Part shown: one piece after another, positions 44,133 through 51,968 of the stretch
How the letters are laid out: each line of letters begins with the position of its first letter
Numbering within the stretch: the stretch's first letter is position 1
DNA from: Tolypothrix tenuis PCC 7101
GTDB lineage: Bacteria; Cyanobacteriota; Cyanobacteriia; Cyanobacteriales; Nostocaceae
Direction: 5' to 3'
DNA length: 64,000 nt
Assembly (NCBI RefSeq): GCF_002368295.1
Contig: NZ_AP018248.1
Coordinates: forward strand, 2,291,977-2,355,976
Notes under the pieces: model-generated
Databases searched by the model: none
What the model was told of the DNA's origin: nothing
What the model saw: the letters and a program-made list of their open reading frames with translations, nothing else
Program-made: the position numbers and the translations under genes

Positions 44133-45174
44133 ATCGTTGCGCTGGCGGTAATCCTAAAATTGGTTTACTAACCTTGCCGCATTCAACTTCGGCGATGATG
44201 GGTTTTTCATCGGTTTTTGAATTAGTGGCTCTGCTCGTAGTATCTGCAATTGGTCGAATTTGACAGGACTGCTTGAGATAATAACCGCGTCTGTCAGAAC
44301 TAGGGCCAGTCCAAATACTGAGAATATCTAGTATATATTCGTCTTTTTTGCGAGGATTAGGGTTGGAAATTCGTGGTTCAATTCGCCATAAAAACTTCTC
44401 GTCTTTTTGTCTGAGGCGTTTGTCTTGAATTACTTGATCTGCGAGATTACTGAGATTTGCATTAGCACTTTGTAGCCATTTCTCGACTTGTGACCAAGGC
44501 TGTTTATCGATTTGATTTTCTAATTTTGGTCTAATTTCTCTCAGAATTAACGCACCATTAGGGGGAATGTTGGTTGGCAATTCTGTTTTAACTACAAAGG
44601 CACTGTTTTTAAAATTATCAGACAATAAACTAGGATATTTTTCTACCCAGTTATTGACAACAAAGTAGAATTGCAGCCAGCAACTTAGTACCATACAGCT
44701 AGCTACCAAAACAATTATTCTTTGGCGGTCTTCTGGTTTAGGAATTTGAGCTTTAGCATCCGTACCACTTCCTTCAAAAAATTCTGGTACGGCGGTAATT
44801 AGTGCCGAGATTGTCGGCCACAAAACTATAGTATTGGGAGTAATACCAGGATTATTTTGTTGCCCAAATGCAAACACACTTACTAAAAATCCTGTGATTA
44901 CTGCACCGACAGGCATAAAAGTACCAGGAACCCTTAAAGGGTCATCGGTAGTATACCAAGATGTACCAGCTATTAAAAATAACCAACCAAAAAATGCAAT
45001 TACATCCTTAATAGGAGGCGTAGCAAAGTAAGATATTGCCCAAGAAAAGACACTTAAATAAATTAATGTCTGCCATGCATAAGCCCTGGGAGGAACAAAT
45101 ATCTTTTTGAGCCTAGCGTATATATCTGAAATAAAATTGGTGAAACCCTGTAAATCCTTAAATAATACGTTCAT
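44131..45174 (-). CDS. fraD: Septal junction protein FraD
   Basis: A 347-aa membrane protein close to the 343-aa FraD of Anabaena. Five membrane segments occupy about residues 33-190 (TLIYLSVFSWAISYF, IAFFGWLFLIAGTSWY, VGAVITGFLVSVFAFG, TIVLWPTISALITAVP, IIVLVASCMVLSCWLQFYF). A periplasmic C-terminal domain follows, with a short helical region (KLENQIDKQPWSQVEKWLQSANANL) and a beta-rich end. FraD is a plug component of septal junctions that join cells of the filament. Its stop codon coincides with the tip of a mobile repeat, so the last residues could differ from relatives. Confidence 0.88.
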   Translation of the reverse strand: MNVLFKDLQGFTNFISDIYARLKKIFVPPRAYAWQTLIYLSVFSWAISYFATPPIKDVIAFFGWLFLIAGTSWYTTDDPLRVPGTFMPVGAVITGFLVSVFAFGQQNNPGITPNTIVLWPTISALITAVPEFFEGSGTDAKAQIPKPEDRQRIIVLVASCMVLSCWLQFYFVVNNWVEKYPSLLSDNFKNSAFVVKTELPTNIPPNGALILREIRPKLENQIDKQPWSQVEKWLQSANANLSNLADQVIQDKRLRQKDEKFLWRIEPRISNPNPRKKDEYILDILSIWTGPSSDRRGYYLKQSCQIRPIADTTSRATNSKTDEKPIIAEVECGKVSKPILGLPPAQR

Positions 45175-45233
45175 GTTTTAACCTCTAGGTCATTTAATAT
45201 TCATCAGATCATACTGTCGCGTCAATAATTAAA

Positions 45234-45779
45234 TTAGAAAACTTTATTGCGAATCAGTAAAACAAAAGTTATAGCCGTATAACTTAAAGAATTAGCTATT
45301 AATAAAGTCGATACCAAATTATTACTAATTAACTTATAGCGTTTGAGCTTACGCCAGTTGGGAGGTTCATTGCTTGTAGTTTCCTCTCTCTTTTTCCAAA
45401 ATTCTTCATTGAGTAAGAGTGAGAAACCTCTGAGCAGAAATAACTTGACAATAAACGTAGCAAAGAAAATTATAAAAGCAGACAAAATAATGATGGTCTG
45501 GGTATTAGAATATTTAACCGTATTGAAAAATATATAGTTAATTAATTCTGTCCTCAACTGCAGGGGCAACATAGGCTCTATGACGAAAAACGCTACCCAA
45601 CCAATCACGCTGGAAAAGAGATTAATAGATATTGCATAAAAAATACTAGTTTTTTTGTCAAATTTTAATCTTCTGTTGAGACAGTAGCCTTCTATAGAGA
45701 TGGCCATCAGTAGAAATAAGAGATCAAACAAAATTGCGCCAATCGGCAAGACTCTGGGAAGCGTCCAATCGTCAAACAT
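45234..45779 (-). CDS. fraC: Filament integrity protein FraC
   Basis: A 181-aa membrane protein, close to the 179 aa of Anabaena FraC. It starts MFDDWTLPRVLPIGAILFDLLFLLMAISIEG and has at least four membrane segments (FYAISINLFSSVIGWVAFFV, IIILSAFIIFFATFIVKLFLL, STLLIANSLSYTAITFVLLI). It is first in the fraC-fraD-fraE order, 59 bp upstream of fraD. The ATG at 45779 is preferred to a start 31 codons upstream that has no family support. It localises to septa in Anabaena. Confidence 0.88.
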   Translation of the reverse strand: MFDDWTLPRVLPIGAILFDLLFLLMAISIEGYCLNRRLKFDKKTSIFYAISINLFSSVIGWVAFFVIEPMLPLQLRTELINYIFFNTVKYSNTQTIIILSAFIIFFATFIVKLFLLRGFSLLLNEEFWKKREETTSNEPPNWRKLKRYKLISNNLVSTLLIANSLSYTAITFVLLIRNKVF

Positions 45780-46115
45780 AAACCTTCCTCTGTAAGGGTT
45801 AACTGTAGAGAGTATAACTGGCATACCCACTGTGATGGGGGCAATTATCTCATTGTTCTTGCCTTTTACCATCGGGATGTGCCAGTATTTTTCGGGGAAT
45901 GGGGAATGGGTAATGGGGAATGGGGAATGGGTAATGGGTAATGGGGAATGGGTAATGGGTGAAAAATTAAGGCTTCAAATTTAATACATATATTTAATGT
46001 TCTATGCCCAATGCCCCATGCCCCATTCCCAATGCCCAAATATCATAGCCGCTCTACCTGAGAGTGCAAGACGTTCGTTAAGATTAAAAATTGCTACATT
46101 AGAGCTTTTCGAGAA
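45780..46115. promoter_or_regulatory. Divergent promoter region of fraC and cobO with heptamer array
   Basis: It contains the 7-bp tandem array at 45894-45960 and a second CCCAATGCCCCATGCCCC run at 46008-46036 that is complementary in type. Promoters for fraC (minus) and the CobO-like gene (plus) must lie here. I looked for the cobalamin riboswitch core before the CobO-like gene and did not see it. Confidence 0.55.
45894..45960. repeat. Heptanucleotide tandem repeat, nine units
   Basis: Units GGGGAAT and GGGTAAT alternate irregularly for nine and a half copies. The array lies 115 bp upstream of the fraC start codon. Confidence 0.9.
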
Positions 46116-47252
46116 ATGACAAGGAACGGTATCGGTATTCGCACGGCGCAAGTGCGTCCTGAACGGCTCACTGGTCAAATTCACGTCTACGACGGTGCTG
46201 GGAAAGGGAAGTCCCAAGCAGCTTTAGGCGTGGTTTTGCGCTCGATTGGCTTGGGAATTAATACACCGAGCAATGCAAATCGTGTCTTATTACTAAGATT
46301 CTTAAAGGGGCCAGAACGAGATTATGATGAGGACGGCGCAATTGCTGCATTGCAGCGTGGCTTTCCCCATTTAATAGACCAGGTACGAACTGGGAGAGCA
46401 GAATATTTTGGGCCTGACGAAATTACTGCCTTTGACTGTGCTGAAGCAGCTAGAGGTTGGGATGTCGCCAAAGGTGCGATCGCCTCTGGTCTATATTCTG
46501 TTGTAGTTCTCGATGAAATTAACCCAGTTCTAGATTTAGGTTTGCTGGAAGTTGATGAAGTTGTACGGACACTTAAGTCTAAACCCCAGGATTTAGAAAT
46601 TATTGCTACTGGACGTGCTGCACCGCAAAAGCTGCTAGATATTGCTGATTTACATTCGGAAATGAAGCCTCAACATCACCCCACAGCAGAAGCATTACTG
46701 ATTGAGGGGATTGAGATTTATACGGGTGCTGGCAAAGGTAAGTCTACCAGTGCTTTAGGTAAGGCATTACAAGCTATTGGTAGAGGAATCAATCATCCTG
46801 GTTCTACCCGCGTGATGATTATGCAATGGCTTAAAGGTGGTAGCGGCTACACAGAAGACGCAGCGATCGCAGCCTTACAGCAATCATATCCAGAGGTAGT
46901 GGATCACCAACGCTGTGGACGAGATGCGATCGTCTGGCGCAATTCCCGACAAGAATTAGACTACGTAGAAGCCGAAAGAGGTTGGGAAATTGCCAAAACT
47001 GCGATCGCATCTGGATTGTATAAAACCATTATTTTGGATGAACTCAATCCCACCGTTGACTTAGAATTACTCCCCGTAGAACCGATTGTGCAAGCATTAC
47101 TTCGCAAACCCCGTGATACGGAAGTAATCATCACTGGTCGCTGTCAAAATCAACCTTCATACTTTGATTTAGCCAGCGTTCACTCCGAGGTTTATTGTCA
47201 CAAACACTATGCCAATCACGGTGTAGAACTAAAACGTGGCGTAGATTTTTAA
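46116..47252 (+). CDS. Tandem-domain cob(I)yrinic acid a,c-diamide adenosyltransferase (CobO/BtuR-like)
   Basis: A 378-aa protein made of two CobO/BtuR domains. P-loop 1 is GAGKGKSQ at residues 27-34 and P-loop 2 is GAGKGKST near 204-211. Each domain repeats RVLLLRFLKG or RVMIMQWLKGG, AERGWE.AK.AIASGLY and VVLDEINP or IILDELNP, followed by an (A)TGR.(A)P segment. Single-domain CobO has about 180-200 aa, so this is a fusion of duplicates. It would adenosylate corrinoids. Whether both ATP sites remain active is not known, but both P-loops are intact. Confidence 0.9.
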   Translation: MTRNGIGIRTAQVRPERLTGQIHVYDGAGKGKSQAALGVVLRSIGLGINTPSNANRVLLLRFLKGPERDYDEDGAIAALQRGFPHLIDQVRTGRAEYFGPDEITAFDCAEAARGWDVAKGAIASGLYSVVVLDEINPVLDLGLLEVDEVVRTLKSKPQDLEIIATGRAAPQKLLDIADLHSEMKPQHHPTAEALLIEGIEIYTGAGKGKSTSALGKALQAIGRGINHPGSTRVMIMQWLKGGSGYTEDAAIAALQQSYPEVVDHQRCGRDAIVWRNSRQELDYVEAERGWEIAKTAIASGLYKTIILDELNPTVDLELLPVEPIVQALLRKPRDTEVIITGRCQNQPSYFDLASVHSEVYCHKHYANHGVELKRGVDF

Positions 47253-47271
47253 ATTGGGTGTTTGGTATTCT

Positions 47272-47305
47272 CATTACCCATTACCCATTACCCATTACCC
47301 TTTCC
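47272..47305. repeat. CCATTAC heptamer array
   Basis: Four and a half units of CATTACC, 20 bp after the CobO-like stop codon. Same family type as other arrays in the window. Confidence 0.75.
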
Positions 47306-47413
47306 CCATCCAATTGTATTTTTTAATTACTAATTAATAAGTAATTCCTCTCAGGCTTTTTAACCATTTTTTCAAGTAGTTTTTATTATCCACTTATAAA
47401 AAATGGTTAAAAT

Positions 47414-48016
47414 ATGCTGTTTCGTAAATTACTTACTTTACCAGCTGTTCTAGCTGTTTTAGGCAGTACATTTCCGGCTTTTGCTATTCCGTCGGAAGTG
47501 TTTATTTCGGAATTGCCAGAAATCCAGCAAAGCTTACCACCAGGGTATGCAATGCGTTTACCTGAACAAATTCGCTTAGGAGATGGAAGCAATCGCGATT
47601 TGCTCAGTAAACTAACTGTCAAAGTTTTTTCTAGTAATTCGCCTCGCAGTATGATTGTGGGTTTGTTCAGTTGTGAAACTACTGATACGTCTTGTTTAGT
47701 AGGCAGTTTTAGCGTTGATAGCCCCAATTCTGTAACTGCAATCAAAGAATTTTATAAACACAGACACACAGGTAAGCCAGTTTCTTTAGGAAAAAATATT
47801 CAAGGGTATTTATTAGAAGGAAATCAGCAAAACCCACCACAACCTTTTTCCTCACTAATGTGGCAACAAGATGCATTAGTCCACACAGTTTCCTTTCCCG
47901 TTAAAGAACGGCAAAATATTCTTTGGATGGGTTATTCTATGGTGCATCAGCCACCTGTTCGCCGCACCTACGCAAAGTTGAAAAGACCAAGTCCGGTATA
48001 CTCGGCTGAGAAATAA
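47414..48016 (+). CDS. Exported hypothetical protein
   Basis: A 200-aa protein with a clear signal peptide (RKLLTLPAVLAVLGSTFPAFA, cleavage after AFA). The mature part has PEQIRLGDGSNRDLLSKLTVKVF, two cysteines (LFSCETTDTSCLVGSF), and WQQDALVHTVSFPVKERQNILWMGYSMVHQPP. I do not recognise a family. It lies alone after the CobO-like gene. Confidence 0.7.
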   Translation: MLFRKLLTLPAVLAVLGSTFPAFAIPSEVFISELPEIQQSLPPGYAMRLPEQIRLGDGSNRDLLSKLTVKVFSSNSPRSMIVGLFSCETTDTSCLVGSFSVDSPNSVTAIKEFYKHRHTGKPVSLGKNIQGYLLEGNQQNPPQPFSSLMWQQDALVHTVSFPVKERQNILWMGYSMVHQPPVRRTYAKLKRPSPVYSAEK

Positions 48017-48121
48017 AACAGAATAATTTGTAATTCGTAATTCGTAATTCGTAATTACAAAGTTGTTGTTAGGGATAACCCAGATCCCCGACTTTTTCAA
48101 AAAGTCGGGGATCTAAATCTT

Positions 48122-48427
48122 ATACCAATTTGAAAAAAGAATGCGACAGATTGTAGGGGCAAGGCAGTGCCTCATTGGTGTCAACTTAACGTGAAACCCG
48201 CTCTTGTGCAAGGTTTCGCCCTCACCCCCAGCCCCTCTCCCACAGGGAGAAGGGAGCAAGAGATTTAGTTCCCCTTCTCCTGCGGGAGAAGGGGTTAGGG
48301 GATGAGGGCGCGAGGTATTTGTACAACGCCCGCCCTATATAGCTTTAAGCTTAAGTTGACACTAATGGGCAGTGCCTTGCCCTCTAGAATATTATTAATG
48401 TGTCGCAAACATTCTTTGATTTGGTAT
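48122..48427. repeat. ATACCAA-family element, copy interrupted by another MITE
   Basis: Without the 195-bp insert and its 10-bp duplicate this element is 101 bp and matches the intact 100-bp copy at 17297-17396 (left ATACCAATTTGA, right TGTCGCAAACATTCTTTGA, core GGGGCAAGGCA). Confidence 0.85.
48173..48367. repeat. GTGTCAACTTAA-family MITE-like element, intact 195-bp copy
   Basis: Inverted ends CATTGGTGTCAACTTAA and TTAAGTTGACACTAATG (16/17). A perfect 10-bp target duplication GGCAGTGCCT flanks it (48163-48172 and 48368-48377). The interior is two GC-rich hairpins, one being CCCCTTCTCC-TGC-GGGAGAAGGGG. Confidence 0.9.
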
Positions 48428-48525
48428 TACTAAAGTATGTGATATTTCAACCTAGATAGGCTTGAATCGGATCGCGAAAATAGTTTAGCCTGAAATTGTC
48501 TACCTATCTTTTTTTAAGGTGAACA

Positions 48526-48636
48526 ATGCCAGAGCCTGACAAGAACATTTTAAAAATACAGCCAATCACGCTAGTGTTGATTATCTCGGCTTTAATTCTT
48601 TTACCGCTTTTATTCGCTGGTTTTCTATCCCAGTAA
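48526..48636 (+). CDS. 36-aa single-pass membrane peptide
   Basis: MPEPDKNILKIQPITLVLII continues into SALILLPLLFAGFLSQ, giving one membrane helix with a short polar N-terminus. A Shine-Dalgarno AAGGTG lies five bases before the ATG. The form resembles small subunits of photosynthetic complexes, but it does not match PsbX, PetL, PetN, PetM or Psb30 as I know them. Function unknown. Confidence 0.6.
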   Translation: MPEPDKNILKIQPITLVLIISALILLPLLFAGFLSQ

Positions 48637-49166
48637 ATTCTAGAGCAATTGAGATTCTTTAACTCAACTGATTACCAAGCATTTGAGGAATTTGAGGAGA
48701 GCGATCGCGCTTTGCAATATGTACCAATTCTTCATCATTCGCTACATATCCATAAATTTTAGGGTAGGGAACTCCTACCCTCTATAGATTTGGGTACATA
48801 TTAGCAATTCTCAGCTAATAATTCACTAGTTGGTCATTTTTGTAAAAAATCAGATTTCCTCTATTAAGCAAGCTCTGCAAAAATAGAATTTATCAAGTTT
48901 ACTGGAGCATAGAATTTAAAGCTTTTCTTTGGATTTTTCTGTGATTTTTTAGGTCAAGAGATTATCGCTAATTCTAGGTTTCAGTATATATCTTTGTATA
49001 TATATATAGTCATGCCCTAACCGTAAATCTTTCTCCCTAAGGAGACATGAATACAACTCAATTTGGTAGCTAACTTAAGAAAGTAATTATTTGACATGAG
49101 AAACCGAACAAGGTTTCCACTGGCTACAAAAGTCAAAAGCTTTAGTTAGTTAAAAGGAGTTTTCAA
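48637..49166. other. Gene-free spacer before the KGG protein gene
   Basis: It contains a perfect hairpin AGGGTAGG-GAACT-CCTACCCT at 48761-48781, possibly a 3'-end structure of the 36-aa gene. The remainder is AT-rich. AAGGAG lies 10 bp before the next start, at about 49154. No other gene is seen. Confidence 0.55.
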
Positions 49167-49505
49167 ATGTCAGACACCAGTAAGCGCGGTTTTGCTTCTA
49201 TGGATGAAGATAAGCAACGCGAAATTGCTAGTAAAGGCGGACACGCTGCTCATGAAAAAGGTACAGCACACGAGTTTACCTCTGAGGAAGCGCGTGAAGC
49301 TGGACGCAAGGGTGGTGAAGCTGTAAGCCAAGACAGAGAACACATGGCTGAAATTGGCAGCAAGGGCGGCAAGAGTTCCCACAGAGGCAGCAGCAAATCA
49401 AATAACAATGATGATGAGGACGATAACGAAGAAGGCAAAGGCACTCAGGGTGGTACCCGAGAGCAACATTCTAAGGCTGGAAAGCAAAGCCACAAGAATA
49501 AATAG
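49167..49505 (+). CDS. KGG-repeat stress protein (GsiB/YciG-like)
   Basis: A 112-aa, very hydrophilic protein. Three KGG motifs occur in the pattern GFASMDEDKQREIASKGGHAAHEKGTAHEF, REAGRKGGEAVS, AEIGSKGGKSS. An acidic Asn/Asp/Glu stretch and a basic His/Lys end follow. Such proteins are intrinsically disordered and are induced by desiccation, glucose starvation or general stress in other bacteria. A strong AAGGAG ribosome-binding site precedes it, suggesting high expression. Confidence 0.88.
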   Translation: MSDTSKRGFASMDEDKQREIASKGGHAAHEKGTAHEFTSEEAREAGRKGGEAVSQDREHMAEIGSKGGKSSHRGSSKSNNNDDEDDNEEGKGTQGGTREQHSKAGKQSHKNK

Positions 49506-49645
49506 AGGCTAATAGGGATTGGGAACTAGGTACTAGGTACTGGGTATTGGGAACAGTTAATTTTCATGCCTTCGTTGTGTGATTGATCACATCAGAGGTT
49601 AGCTGGAAAAATTTATGAGTGCTGGGTAAAAAACTACTTAGTAGT

Positions 49646-49685
49646 TCCTAATCCCTAATCCCTAGTCCCTAGTCCCTAATCCCTA
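49646..49685. repeat. TCCCTAA/TCCCTAG heptamer array at the aminotransferase stop
   Basis: About five and a half units. The last unit overlaps the TAG stop codon of the minus-strand aminotransferase gene. A second loose array (ACTAGGTACTAGGTACTGGG) lies at 49525-49545. Confidence 0.75.
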
Positions 49686-50831
49686 TTTAGGTAATACTTG
49701 GCGCAGTGCTTCTAAAAGTCTATCAACACTTTCTTTACGGCTATTAAAGCCCATTAGTCCAACGCGCCAAACTTTACCAGCTAGTTCGCCAAGACCACCG
49801 CCAATTTCAATGTTATGTTCATCAAGTAACTTACGGGCAATGGCTTTGCCATCAACTCCTTCAGGGATGCGGACAGTGGTCAGTGTTGGGAGACGATATT
49901 CTCGCTCTACGTGCATACTTAATCCAATATCTTCCAAACTATCCCAGAGATACTCTACATTTTTTTGATGACGTTGCCAGCAGTTTGCTAGTCCTTCTTC
50001 CGCCACCAAACGCAGTGCTTCCCGTAATGCATAGTAAAGATTAATGGGCGCTGTATGGTGATAGGTGCGTTCCGTACCCCAATATTTACTTAGCAAGTTC
50101 ATATCTAAATACCAGTTAGCAACCTTGCTGCGTCTGTTTTGCAATTTCTCTACAGCACGGGGACTCATGGTAAAGGGTGAAGCACCCGGAGAACAACCTA
50201 AACCTTTTTGACTACAGCTATAAGCGAGGTCAACTCCCCAATTATCTAAAAATATGGGCACTCCACCCAAGCTTGTAACAGTATCCACTAGTAGCAGCGT
50301 GCCAAATTCACGACATAAATCACCAACTCCCTCCAAAGGCTGACGCGCGCCTGTAGAGGTTTCAGCATGAACTAAAGCGAGAATTGCTGGGCGATGAGTT
50401 TCTAGTGCTGTGCGGATTTCATCTAAATTAAAGACTTGTCCCCAAGGTTTGGTAATAGTGCGGACATCTGCGCCATATCTCCCCGCCATATCAACAAGGC
50501 GATTGCCAAAATATCCCGCTACACCAATTAATACGACATCGCCGGGTTCTGTAACATTGGCGATGGTTGCTTCCATTGCGGCTGTTCCGGTACCGCTAAC
50601 TGCAATTGTTAGGGGGTTTTCTGTCTGCCATACGTAGCGTAGTAATGACTGAATCTCATCCATCAAAGCAAGAAAAGCGGGATCGAGATGTCCAACTGGT
50701 GAGGTATTCATTGCCTGAAGAACGGCTGGATGAGCATTGGAAGGGCCAGGCCCCAATAATAGACGATTGGGTGTTGCTAAAGGTGCAAGCTGTAACCTCT
50801 GACTGTCGTTGATTGATACGGTATGCGTCAT
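49683..50831 (-). CDS. Class V aminotransferase (alanine/serine-glyoxylate type)
   Basis: A 382-aa PLP enzyme. LLGPGPSNAHPAVLQAM starts the family pattern. VSGTGTAAMEA binds the cofactor phosphate, VHAETSTGARQP and LLVDTVTSLGGV contain the PLP-contacting Asp, and the PLP lysine is in YSCSQKGLGCSPG. GLGELAGKVWRVGLMG closes the domain. It would transfer an amino group from alanine or serine to glyoxylate, the photorespiratory reaction, or act on a related pair. The two substrates cannot be separated by eye. Confidence 0.92.
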   Translation of the reverse strand: MTHTVSINDSQRLQLAPLATPNRLLLGPGPSNAHPAVLQAMNTSPVGHLDPAFLALMDEIQSLLRYVWQTENPLTIAVSGTGTAAMEATIANVTEPGDVVLIGVAGYFGNRLVDMAGRYGADVRTITKPWGQVFNLDEIRTALETHRPAILALVHAETSTGARQPLEGVGDLCREFGTLLLVDTVTSLGGVPIFLDNWGVDLAYSCSQKGLGCSPGASPFTMSPRAVEKLQNRRSKVANWYLDMNLLSKYWGTERTYHHTAPINLYYALREALRLVAEEGLANCWQRHQKNVEYLWDSLEDIGLSMHVEREYRLPTLTTVRIPEGVDGKAIARKLLDEHNIEIGGGLGELAGKVWRVGLMGFNSRKESVDRLLEALRQVLPK

Positions 50832-51201
50832 GATTTTTTTTAGCTATGCGGTACTTACCGCATCATAGAGCGATCGCATCACCGTTTTTTGAGTGATTCT
50901 TAGGATTCTTAATTTTGCTTATCAATGATTGTTGAAGTAAGATGCAGCATACTTTTACAAGCATCAAAAGCAAGATATTTCAAAGATAATTACCAATTTA
51001 GATAACCTTGCCCCCGGTATTATGGTCTTGATGGCAGTTCTCCCAATACGCTTCGGATAAGTCTTTTGCATCTCCCTCGTGATTTGGGAAAAGGGTAATG
51101 GGAAAAGGGTAAGGGTGAATTCAATCCTTTTCCCCTTTTCCCTTGCCCCCTTAACCGAACTGTATTGGCAGTTATCCCCCTTTCTTTTGGCAACTACAAG
51201 A
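50832..51201. other. Spacer with AATACT-family element
   Basis: Divergent promoters of the aminotransferase and DUF938 genes must lie here. The part from 51045 to 51166 is a mobile repeat, ending 35 bp before the DUF938 start codon. Confidence 0.6.
51045..51166. repeat. AATACT-family MITE-like element, copy 3
   Basis: Ends AATACGCTTCGGATAAG and CTTAACCGAACTGTATT are inverted. The flanks are GGCAGTTCTCCC (51033-51044) and GGCAGTTATCCC (51167-51178), a 12-bp duplication with one change. Confidence 0.75.
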
Positions 51202-51852
51202 ATGGCACCACAAGACGCAAGGCAAGAAGCACCCGCAACCCAGCGCAACCGCGAACCGATTTTAGAAGTACTTTTACAAGTGTTACCTGCGAGTGGCACG
51301 ATATTAGAAATAGCTTCTGGAACTGGCGAACATTCAGTATTTTTTGCTCCCAAATTCAGCCCGCACCAGTGGCTACCCACAGATGTCAACCCGCAGTCAC
51401 TCGCCAGCATTAGTGCCTGGATTGAACACTGTGGCTATGATAATATTTATCCACCGCAAACACTGGATGTGAGAGAAGCAGTTTGGCCAGTGGAAACAGG
51501 AGTAGTCAGCGAGTGGCTTGAGACTTCACCAATTACTGCGATCGTCAATATTAATATGATTCACATTTCACCTTGGTCAGCTTGTCTGGGGCTAATGGCA
51601 GGGGCAAATCGCATCCTGAAATCAGGAGGTATCCTGTATTTATACGGCCCATTTAAGCGAGGTGGAGAACATACAGCACCGAGTAATGCTGCTTTTGACG
51701 AATATTTACGCGCTCAAAACCCCGAGTGGGGTGTGCGTAACTTAGAGGATGTAATTGCAGCAGCTAATGCAGAAAATTTTGTCTTCAAACAGATTTACCA
51801 AATGCCCGCAAATAATCTTTCCGTGGTGTTTGAACGCTCTGCTAATGAATAA
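51202..51852 (+). CDS. DUF938 SAM-dependent methyltransferase
   Basis: A 216-aa protein of the DUF938 family, a class I methyltransferase fold. It has the typical start DARQEAPATQRNREPILEVL, motif I ILEIASGTGEHSVFFAP, WLPTDVNPQSLASI, the NINMIHISPW motif after strand 4, and LYLYGPFKRGGEHTAPSNAAFDEYLRAQNPEWGVR. The substrate is not known. The upstream in-frame extension to 51079 is repeat-derived, so the ATG at 51202 is used. Confidence 0.9.
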   Translation: MAPQDARQEAPATQRNREPILEVLLQVLPASGTILEIASGTGEHSVFFAPKFSPHQWLPTDVNPQSLASISAWIEHCGYDNIYPPQTLDVREAVWPVETGVVSEWLETSPITAIVNINMIHISPWSACLGLMAGANRILKSGGILYLYGPFKRGGEHTAPSNAAFDEYLRAQNPEWGVRNLEDVIAAANAENFVFKQIYQMPANNLSVVFERSANE

Positions 51853-51968
51853 ATTATTTTTGGAGATAATCATTGCTCGTTACCAGAAAAGATACTGATA
51901 AAGGTGTTTTTAGTTAGGTGATTGCAGACAATAAATCATCCAATTGAATCAGATATTATTTGTAAGAT

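Noticed and set aside
46016..46115. Cobalamin riboswitch before the CobO-like gene
   Set aside because: The conserved B12-box core (GCCACTG) is not visible in the leader, and the leader is only about 100 bp.
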